Shown piece by piece: positions 55,878 through 64,000 of a DNA stretch of 64,000 nucleotides. A program made the translations under genes and the position numbers. Numbering within the stretch: the stretch's first letter is position 1; each line of letters begins with the position of its first letter. This DNA comes from Suillus spraguei. Taxonomy: Eukaryota > Basidiomycota > Agaricomycetes > Boletales > Suillaceae. The DNA lies in NCBI GenBank assembly GCA_016800925.1, contig JABCPU010000002.1, positions 434,001-498,000 of the forward strand, written 5' to 3'. The notes under the pieces were generated by a model. It was not told the DNA's origin. It saw only the letters and a list, made by a program, of their open reading frames with translations, and did no database searches.

Positions 55878-58800
55878 GACAATAGTACTTGCGACAAGGA
55901 CGAAAGTTTCATGGCCGCTAACACGCCGTGCCAAATATGGGCAAACAATTTTGGGCTTGCCGAGGCCCATCTCCGAATTACTATTAACTAATACTATGTA
56001 GTATGTACCCACTAGCCAAGCACTTATGTATTCAATCGTGCTACAAGTTCCTAGATACACTTGTGGAGAGTCGCTCGTGAGTGTTTCTCGCAGTACGCAT
56101 ATTACTCGTCTTTACACCTCTCACCCCTAGTGCCCACTGTAACTATGACTCTTTGAAGCTTTCCTAAGGCTGCCTATGCAAAAGGCGAGATGGCACATTA
56201 TACTTCCTTCAACGCCACATATGCCACTACATGAAAAAATAATTCTTCAGGCGTTGAGATCAAGTTTTTTCAGATAGTCTGGAAAGTGAGCCGTGCAACT
56301 TAGTGCCACGAAGACACCTCGCTCTGATGGCGTGCGTTAATAGCGTCAAGGCAGCTATCTGCGATGCAGTTTCACTCTGTACAGCACCGCAGCTACAGGT
56401 CCTGCGCCCCTCACGTGTCTTGTCATAGATCGTAGTTCTCGTACTTGGGGTGCTTGCATGGCTTCTCTCGGTTCACTGCCATCGCTGTGCCACGTAATGC
56501 GAGCGGTATGGTCACGGTGTTCTACGGATACTATGTGGGTAAGCTCTGCAAGGAGGCTGTATCCTCATCTTCGCGACTTCTCTAGTAAGCTCAGAACTTG
56601 TTTGAGGTGGTGCTCCTCGTCTACTCTATGAACGTCATGCGCCCACGAGATGAACTGCTTTCTACTTCGATGCTTTTTTAAGATACAATGCTACATATGA
56701 ACGTCGCTGTCATTGATGTAAGATGGTTTCACACTGAAGACACGTTGCCTTGTTCTACAGGTCATATGCACCTGCCACCCATATTATATGAATGACGGAA
56801 GTCCAGGGTGATCAAATTTGTGAGTGCCCTGTCTGCCACCGATGCTTTTTGTTTTTTTTTTAACAAAATAAATTACTTCGTTACATTCCATTCTGGTTGT
56901 ATGGAACTCGTTCAAGTTTAAGCTGTAACATTGTTTCGAAAGCTTCCGCTGGACCACGAGACGCGTCGGCGGAAGGGTGCCTCGTGCACAATTCCGATAA
57001 ACCCCTTAATGAGTATCAGATTGGATGGCAGTATACGCCGAGTCACTGAACTCGGTGACGTTCAAGTTGCAGTGTGCGAGAGTCACCGTCAGACAGCGGC
57101 TGGGCCTCGTGCAAAATTTGAGCATCGGACATGCCATGAGTCGGTGGCTTGGCCAAAACACTGCCTTATCGCGCGTCCATATGGAGTTAGGGAAGCACTG
57201 CTCTTTTGGGCAGGTTGGCGTTGTAACTGTGTCAGCTCCACTGTACGACCACGTACGTCGGGAGTCTGGCCAAAAGCTTAGGGCATATCCCAACCCTGCA
57301 CTGGTTTAACTTTCAAGAACCATGCAATGGGGACCATTCCAGATATATTGTATTACGGGGACTTGACGGGGACCTTGTGAAAGATGGGTAAGTACGTGGA
57401 GCGCATCTGGTTAGTTTGATGCCTTCCGAACTTATGTCTGCTTCCTTCCGCAGTTGAATTGGTCGTATATGCCATAATTAAAATGAGGTCCTGACAGTCT
57501 CCACAGATAGGACTATACAGTGGAATCAGAATGGAAGAGTTTTTTTTTGTAGTACTAGTAATCCTTCTTTTGATGGAGTCAGTCAGTTGTAGGTGATCGG
57601 AAATCACGCAATAACGTGCTGCAGATCCCCCATGAGCAACTCCGCAGTGTTCCTTATTCCACGAGTCCATTGACGCTGAAAAAAAAACTCGAGGAGGCTT
57701 CATGCACCGAGGTTTATCAACATGCGTGCTGTCGACCAGACATTGCTGGGGGGATCCAATGTGGAAACGACTCCGAGCACTCGTAAAGTAATAAATTGAG
57801 ACTACACCGAGTTCGCGGCATACGAACATATAAGATCACATTCCCGTTGCGAAAGTTGAAACTTCATGAGGCAAGTCGATCATGACGTGAAGATGTATGC
57901 GAGCGTGAAATGCCGAGAAGTCACGTCAATATTGCACCTGCAATAGGCTCGGGGGGCCCTGCCTAGTCTCATTAAGGCCTGACAACAAATATCGTGTCTC
58001 CACAAGGGCCACATGGCCGCACGGCGTACAAGTCACATGTTGCATGCATTGGTTGGCAAGACAAGTCAAAAACAATGTTGGAGACGCCGCATATGGTAAG
58101 TGAAGGGACGAGATGTCGTACGAACGCACTTGCAGTAGAATTCACAGCATGTAACGAGCAGATCTTGACTCACAAGCCACGTCTGCGGGAGCAAGAACTT
58201 ACGTCGAATTGATCGGTGAACTCAAATAGTCGAAAAGGATGGAGTGGCAGAAGCATAGTGTGATCACCCGAGGCGACGATACCACAGCTGAGATCCAATC
58301 ATGTATCTCAACGTTTGCCTGAACTATAAGCAGGCCGTGCTCTTCACAGATTCCGAGGAAGTTCCTGTGGACAGCTAAGAAGAATGCTGGCTAGAAGCTC
58401 TAGTCAAATGTTGACGAGAAAAGATGCGAGTGTACATCCCAAATGCGACCGTGGCTTCGGAAGTACGCGAGTTGCACTTATAAAAAAACTGTTGTTTGGG
58501 GATGCTGTTGTAGATGTAACTGAGGACGACCCTGTGTTTCCATTGAATATTATCCGAAGGCCTGGAATGCATAACATTCTCGAGTAAAAGTGGACGCAAT
58601 ATCCAATCCATTCTTGACCCTGTCACTGAGACTAGATATTCGGGAGAAACACCGCAGAGGAGTACGATAGAATTCTGCCTAGAAACCAGATTGTGAAGAG
58701 CAGAGAATATTAAACTTTAGACATACACAACGAGAGCGGGTTAGTCCATCATTCTTGTACTTCGTCCCCTTCCATTGCCCGTCGCGTCGCATGCAGTCGA

Positions 58801-59389
58801 TCATTTACCATAGACGCAAATAATGATGTTTGTTCTCGGGGAGAATTGCTTCCGGTCCGTTGATGAGCTCTTCCAGAAGAAATTTTAACCCCAAGAGTCA
58901 TTCCATGCGCTAGAACATGTTAAAATTGTACGGCGCAGCATGGTCATGCATGGTCCCTTAATGGACCTGAGAGCATTTGAGTATGGATCAGGTCGATATC
59001 CGATATATGTTGCCGGATGCGAGATGGAATAACGACATACGAGGCACAATATTACTGGAAATTACTGCATTTCGAGTTTCCAAAGGATTTTAACCGCAAT
59101 GAAATGATCGGGAAACAAGAACTTGAACCCCATTGGAGATGGTGAAAAGCTACAAGAAGTCCTGTGTCATCGATTAACAGTCGATTAGTAAGTTGAGCAA
59201 TGCCTTCCACCCACTCGGAAACGTATAGACATGATGGACAAACCCAACTCAAATTAGTGCCATGAAGCATGCCGTCTCCAACGGGTTCGGGTTCAGAGAC
59301 GTCCCGAGAAGACTTTTGGAGAAATTTGACGATGCGGCTGGTACACAGGAAAACTTTCCATGAGATCATTCATTTCCGAAAACGAGAGG

Positions 59390-59395
59390 TATAAA
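59390..59395 (+). promoter_or_regulatory. TATA box of the Zn2Cys6 gene
   Basis: TATAAA 154 bp upstream of the ATG at 59549, and 79 bp upstream of the proposed 5'-UTR intron. Confidence 0.5.
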
Positions 59396-59473
59396 GAGAG
59401 CCAAGCGTCGTCAGAGTAGTGACCAAGAATTCCGCTCTGAACCTACTCCCGACCTGTGTCTGTCTTGTCCACA

Positions 59474-59540
59474 GTAAGTCCTCGTGTTAGTCTGACGTAG
59501 ACACTGCAACGAAGCCAATTGTGCTGACTCGGCGTCCTAG
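59474..59540 (+). other. 5'-UTR intron of the Zn2Cys6 gene
   Basis: A 67-nt interval starts with GTAAGT and ends CCTAG eight bases before the ATG at 59549. It contains ATG-free T/G-rich sequence. Splicing is inferred, not shown. Confidence 0.45.
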
Positions 59541-59548
59541 CACAGCCA

Positions 59549-62500
59549 ATGAATCAACTTAGTCATCCATGGCATCGGCCCGACCCGTCGACCACCTTCC
59601 GAAGATATCTTGCGGCCGCCCGATCACAAGGGCAATTGCTGGCAGCACACCACGCTTCTCCTGAGCGTATGGTACAGCACGACGATTTTTACTCAATGAC
59701 ACACCAATCAAAGAAGAAACGCATCGATGATGATCCTCTCCCTGCTGATGCTGGCGTAAAACCAATACAGCTTCAGCGGCGCAGAGTTTGGAGGGCATGT
59801 GAAAGTTGTAGGCAAGTCGATCGAGCCCTACATTCTCACTTTTGTTTCCCAACAAGAACTAATCGCGCCGATCGCAGACGTAAGAAGATCAAGTGCGATG
59901 GCTGTGAGCCCACTTGCTCTCAGTGCCAGTCATCTGGATCGCAGTGCACTTGGCTTCAAACAAAGGACAGAGCGGCTTTAAGCAGACAGTAAATGTTCTT
60001 ATACCTTCAATCCCTCCTTTTAACTCATCGTCCAAATAGCTATGTTCAGGAACTCGAAGCACGGCTCTTGCACATGGAGTCGTTGTTCTCTCAAATTACC
60101 CCTGTGCTTGAACAACTGGGGCCATCCTTGAATTTACCTGGCGTTGTTGGAACCTCAACTGGAGGCAGTGAAGGCTTTCCAGCTTCCACTGTGCTCCAAG
60201 CAATGTCATCCAAGGCTGTTGCGGACACCCACAGCAACGTCTCTACCCCAGAATCTTCAACAATCAAAGTAGAAGACGATGTCTCCGAATATCTCGGACA
60301 GCTTGCACTAGATGAGCATGGTCACATGCGCTGGATAGGTGGCTCTTCTACAATGTCTCTCATACAATCATTCCGTACTCTCACGACATCTCCGCTCCAT
60401 CGAGTCTCCCCAATGGAGGAAGACCCACGCGCTCCTGGCCCTAGTGTCAATAAACTATATTTCCCAGCATCTGTCTTCTTTGGGAAGGTTCATGCTCTCC
60501 CAGGCCCAGAGGAGGTCGAATACCCAGATGAGGACCTCTGCGATAAGCTGGTGAGTACGTCTTCCCGAGTTAACAGCTCTATCTAACGAGATTGTGTCAA
60601 GATGGAAACCTATTTCGAGCGTCTTCATTTTCTAATGCCTATCCTCGATAAACCCTCGTTCATGCCAAGATACAAGCAATTAATGGCTAAGCGTGATGAT
60701 ATTGATTTTATTCAAGCAGAGGCTTCCTTCATATCCGTGGTGTTCGCAGTGTTTGCCTGCGCGGCACACCTAGTCAACGATCACCGTCTGACTCGCGAAA
60801 ATCCCGACGACGGCGGCGCGGGGATGATTTACTATGAGAGGTACGCCTCTGGCCGTCATAGAAAATTGACGTCCTCTCTAACGATAAACCCCGCTAGAGC
60901 TCTTATATTGCACTATATCAGTCACGCATCTATTCAGGTGTCTCACGTCCAGTGCTTCATTCTTATGTCTTCATTCCTGTGTTCGGTCAACTGTCTTCCG
61001 CAGGCCTGGTTACTCGTGGGACAAGCAGTGCGAACTGCTCAAGACCTGGGTTTACACGTAAGCACCGCTCATTTTTGATGCCCAGACTAATTGATTAATT
61101 TTCTGTAGCGATCCCCGCGCCGTCTTGTGATCTCTACTACTGACAAAGAAACTCGCCGAAAAATATGGTGGAGCGTGTACTGCTTGGATCGCATGCTCGC
61201 TCTTGCCCTCGGCCGTCCACTTGGTATTGAAGATTCTGACTGTGATGTCGAGAGACCTATTGCGGTCGACGATGATAACTTAGCAGATTATTTCGCTGGG
61301 GTTAACCTACCGCAAAAATATCCGTCACTCATGACTGGCACCATCGCTTTGACAACTCTGTACGAAATTGCGGGGCGGGTTCTGCGGCAGGTCTATGCCA
61401 TCGATAAGTGTAAAGATGTGCTTGATCAAGAGAGACGCATAGAACTTCAGCGTTCTGTAGAGGAGCTGGACGATGAGCTTAACAAGTGGTGCGACGATCT
61501 CCCTGCCACGTTCCGGAATGAGGCGGTCACAGAGAAACACGTCTCCATGGGCGCAGTGCTTTGCAGTCATTATTATTCTGTACTGACCACGCTACATCGC
61601 AATTTTTTGCCCGTCAAGCGTGACCAACCTGTACTGCCCAAGTCCACTGCCAGGGCTGTTTCATCTGCCCGATCCTGCATACGACTAGCGCCATCTATCA
61701 GCAATGTCGTTCCACCATCGCATCACCTCGCCTTCTTCATCCAACATCTTTTTAGTTCCGCAGTCATCGTCCTTCTTTATGCCATGCACTGCTCCGATAC
61801 TAGAGCAGCTGCCGCTGCCATGGATGAGGCCAAGAGTTGTTTGACGGCACTTGAGTCCTGGGAAGGACATTGGCCTGGGGCTCGCAAATGCAAGGAGCTG
61901 CTCGCGGAGTTGACAAACACTGCAGAGGAAGCAATCAGGAATGGCAACAGCGATACTAGGCAGTCTCACATGATGCCTATGCCACCTCCTGTTGCGCCTG
62001 CTATGCTCGAACGAAAGCAATCGCTTGTATCGTTACCTGGCCAAATTCCAACGGTCAATAGACCTATCAAGAGCAAACCACGGAAGGTCACCCGATCGCG
62101 AGATCCTGCTTCTACTCGACGCCCGATGACTTCATCTCCCTATCGTGTTGAATGTAAGCAAGCGTGAGCTCTTTGACGACCTTGACTGATGTATGATGGA
62201 CTATAGCACAACGTAACAGGTCTACATCGCGCAAGCGGGGCCACGACGAGAGCGAAGGACTTGCGGGTCCAAGCTTGAGCTACCAAGGTGCCTTCTCCAC
62301 ACCACAGCCTTCGAAACCCAGCCCACACAGCTCTCCAGCGTCTGTGAACCTCCCCTCGCCGTCCATGTCCACACTCGAGACCCCGCAGCAGCAAGAGGGC
62401 AACCCAAACGTCATGGGGTCTCCGCCGTATGGTTATTCTATGCCCCCGCTCTCTCCTCTGCATGTATCGTCACCATATGATTATAGCATGCATCACAGCC

Positions 62501-62880
62501 CCCTCGTCTCTTCGAGCACACACCAATGGGACTCTAACACAGTCGAACCTCGTGGAACTGATTTGTACCCATCTCCCTCGCAGAGCCGATCCCATCCATT
62601 TAACAATTTTGAATCACAATCCAATACGGACGCCCCGTGGTACTCTTCAGATCAAAGCTACTCAGGTCTTTCAACCACCCCGCCCACCGCTTCTTTCGCT
62701 GCCCCTGGACTCCCGTTCCTGGGGCTTGATTATATTCGCAACTACAATTCGCATGGTTACACAGTGGGTGGTGAACAAGACTCTTTATGGCAGACTTTTG
62801 ATGCTGGCGCATTTGGGTTGGACCCTGAATTGCCCTTCACCCTTGGTGATCTGCATGAAGGACAACACTCCCCACCCTAG
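59549..62880 (+). CDS. Zn2Cys6 fungal transcription factor with Fungal_trans domain
   Basis: ATG 59549. The zinc cluster reads VWRACESCRRRKKIKCDGCE PTCSQCQSSGSQC, with six cysteines spaced CX2CX6CX6CX2CX6C; it is split by an intron with a GC donor (59812-59877). A coiled-coil linker follows (YVQELEARLLHMESLFSQI). Acidic region SEYLGQLALDEHGHMRWIGG SS is the usual lead-in to the Fungal_trans middle-homology domain: METYFERLHFLMPILDKPSF, LCSVNCLPQAWLLVGQAVRT AQDLGLH, RRKIWWSVYCLDRMLALALG RP. The C-terminal 350 residues are Pro/Ser/Tyr-rich, a likely activation region. About seven exons, near 980 residues. The general type matches XlnR/CLR-like regulators, but its target is unknown. Confidence 0.92.
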
Positions 62881-63363
62881 TTCATTTCCAGGACGTTGCT
62901 TGCTGTGGTGTTTTCTTAGTTGACAATGTACTTCTACGATTTTTTTCTTCTTCTGTCCTCACCTCCTCTTGGGGATATTTGATTTTTTTCACTGAATGAT
63001 ATCCGTATGCACGCACACTCTTCATAGTTTCGTCTGATTGACAACTATGCTACTTAGAGTACATGTCATTTTACGCGCTCAGAAATTACTTACCACTATA
63101 ATGTTTGACTTCAAGGGCTTCTAAGACCTTAGCAGTGCAATAATAGTAAATTTAGGTTGACACCAAAGTCGATGAGGGCTTGTATCATGTGCCTGCTGAT
63201 GCTGAGGCGTGACTAGTCCATCTGATCGAGGCTTACCTCGTAAGCGGACTGAACACGAGTCTAGTGCCGACTACAACGGCTCCGGCTCGGGTTCCGAGTA
63301 TTAGCCGCCCACCGCTTAAACAGGCAGTGTGTTGGCTGTCATACTTCCACTACATATCACGCC
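62881..63363 (+). other. intergenic, no gene seen
   Basis: About 480 bp between the stop of the Zn2Cys6 gene and the ATG of the acyl-CoA dehydrogenase, same strand. T-rich just after the stop (3' UTR). No coding evidence. Confidence 0.5.
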
Positions 63364-64000
63364 ATGACTCCTCACCCGGTTGTAGAGCTAACCTCGGAAG
63401 CATCCTGGAATCTCGTACGATTTATGATATCAGTTTCGTAGCGGAAGACTCATGTCGTACAGGTCGAGGACAGGTTCACACCCTACGGGAAAGAGACGCT
63501 TGCGAAACTCGTATATTTCCTTCAGGTATGTGAGATCCCTGCAGTCATATCCGACAAGTTCATGATACCGTATCGTATCAGGATGAAGTTCTTCCATCCA
63601 TGAAACTCGCACATGCGCAAGTTCCGAGAGACCCTATACAGCGGTGGAAGACAGTGATACCCGTAATAGAGGAACTCAAAGGAAAAGCACGTAAGCTCGG
63701 GCTGTGGAACCTCTTCCTGAGCAAGACGCATTACCCTGAACACGGCGTTCCACTAACCAATGTCGAGGTGCGTCATTTTTGCTCTATATGCTGTAAATGC
63801 ACTATTGACAATCGGGTTAGTATGCGGTTATGGCTGAGATTCTTGGACAAGGAGGACACATGGCTTCCGAGGCGGTTAATTGCTCGGCCCCTGATACCGG
63901 TAATATGGGTATGTGCAGGGTTTACTGGTATTACCCTGAATTCCCTGAACGTTAGTGTTGCGCGTGAAGAGGTTCTCGCGCGATATGGTTCTCCAGAACA
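63364..64000 (+). CDS. acyl-CoA dehydrogenase family protein, 5' part
   Basis: ATG 63364: MTPHPVVELTSEASWNL, then VEDRFTPYGKETLAKLVYFL Q and DEVLPSMKLAHAQVPRDPIQ RWKTVIPVIEELKGKARKLG. Next LWNLFLSKTHYPEHGVPLTN VE, YAVMAEILGQGGHMASEAVN CSAPDTGNM and EVLARYGSPE, which runs off the right edge. This order (helical N-domain, APDTGNM, then RYGSPEQ) is the start of ACAD10/11-like dehydrogenases, which oxidise acyl-CoA with FAD. Five exons seen so far; the intron before EVLARYG ends GAAG. The catalytic base and most of the FAD site lie beyond the window. Confidence 0.88.

Larger units (their letters stand above)
55878..59548 (+). other. 3.7-kb gene-free stretch upstream of the Zn2Cys6 factor
   Basis: No convincing gene. 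Several open frames of 60-158 codons occur (for example minus 57353-57829 and overlapping plus frames at 56931-57309), but none shows a domain, splice structure or family pattern. A TATAAA box lies at 59390-59395 and a 5'-UTR intron (GTAAGT donor at 59474, acceptor ending 59540) precedes the ATG at 59549. Much of the rest is probably the regulatory region of that gene, or may hold a non-coding RNA. Confidence 0.5.

Noticed and set aside
56931..57309. Overlapping open frames of about 95-116 codons in three frames
   Set aside because: All three frames being open reflects locally GC-rich sequence with few stops, not a gene.
57353..57829. 158-codon open frame on the minus strand in the gap before the Zn2Cys6 gene
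   Set aside because: No domain, no splice structure, ordinary composition for non-coding sequence; many stops just outside.
1..64000. CRISPR arrays, insertion sequences, retrotransposons, secondary-metabolite cluster
   Set aside because: No regularly spaced repeats, transposase, reverse transcriptase or integrase motifs were seen. The phosphopantetheinyl transferase stands alone without a synthase gene nearby.

Overview
This 64 kb window is nuclear DNA from a filamentous basidiomycete, most likely an Agaricomycete. Genes are cut by many 45-70 bp GT-AG introns, and gene density is about one per 1.8 kb. Two gene types are characteristic of mushroom-forming fungi: a TKL-like kinase with an N-terminal helical region, and multi-pass membrane proteins of mushroom-specific families. 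No plasmid, phage, CRISPR or intact transposon was seen. All coordinates come from reading by eye, so exon edges marked uncertain need RNA support.

Left part (1-21.6 kb): a truncated gene at the left edge (-), LEU1 isopropylmalate isomerase (-), a newly read 60-residue two-exon gene (+), TFIIIC subunit 5 (-), a small mitochondrial-type protein (-), GINS subunit PSF3 (+), a Pkr1-like V-ATPase assembly factor (-), an unrecognised multi-exon gene (-), the helical-domain/kinase gene (+), a 73-residue candidate (+), MDM10 of ERMES (+), an RGG-rich protein (-), SmG (+), a mitochondrial helical-repeat protein with an apparent frameshift (+), PCH2/TRIP13 (-) and an Rdx/SelW-like protein (+) with an 8-nt microexon.

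Middle (21.8-44.7 kb): a CLASP microtubule protein (+), a mitochondrial-type rhomboid protease (-), TRAPPC2/sedlin (+), a low-complexity basidiomycete protein (+), actin-related protein Arp4 (-), ERB1/BOP1 (+), a seven-helix membrane protein (+), a UPF0642/YBL028C-type nucleolar protein (-), a decayed multi-pass membrane gene (-) with a second remnant of its 3' end 3 kb away, SmF (-) and NC2-beta/DR1 (+).

Right part (44.7-64 kb): a MAK32-like PfkB kinase (-), a 4'-phosphopantetheinyl transferase (+), an F-box protein (-), mitochondrial aspartyl-tRNA synthetase (+), an Ivy1-like I-BAR protein (-), mitochondrial ribosomal protein bL19m (-), PABPN1-like poly(A)-binding protein (-), 3.7 kb with no convincing gene, a Zn2Cys6 transcription factor (+) with a GC-AG intron inside its zinc cluster, and the 5' part of an acyl-CoA dehydrogenase (+) running off the edge.

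Most of the window is housekeeping sequence (splicing, ribosome biogenesis, replication, Pol III transcription, mitochondria) arranged in many head-to-head pairs with intergenic gaps of only 80-400 bp. The most interesting places are the helical-domain kinase with its small neighbour, the Rdx microexon, the 60-residue unnamed gene, the decayed membrane-protein locus and the apparent frameshift in the mitochondrial repeat protein.
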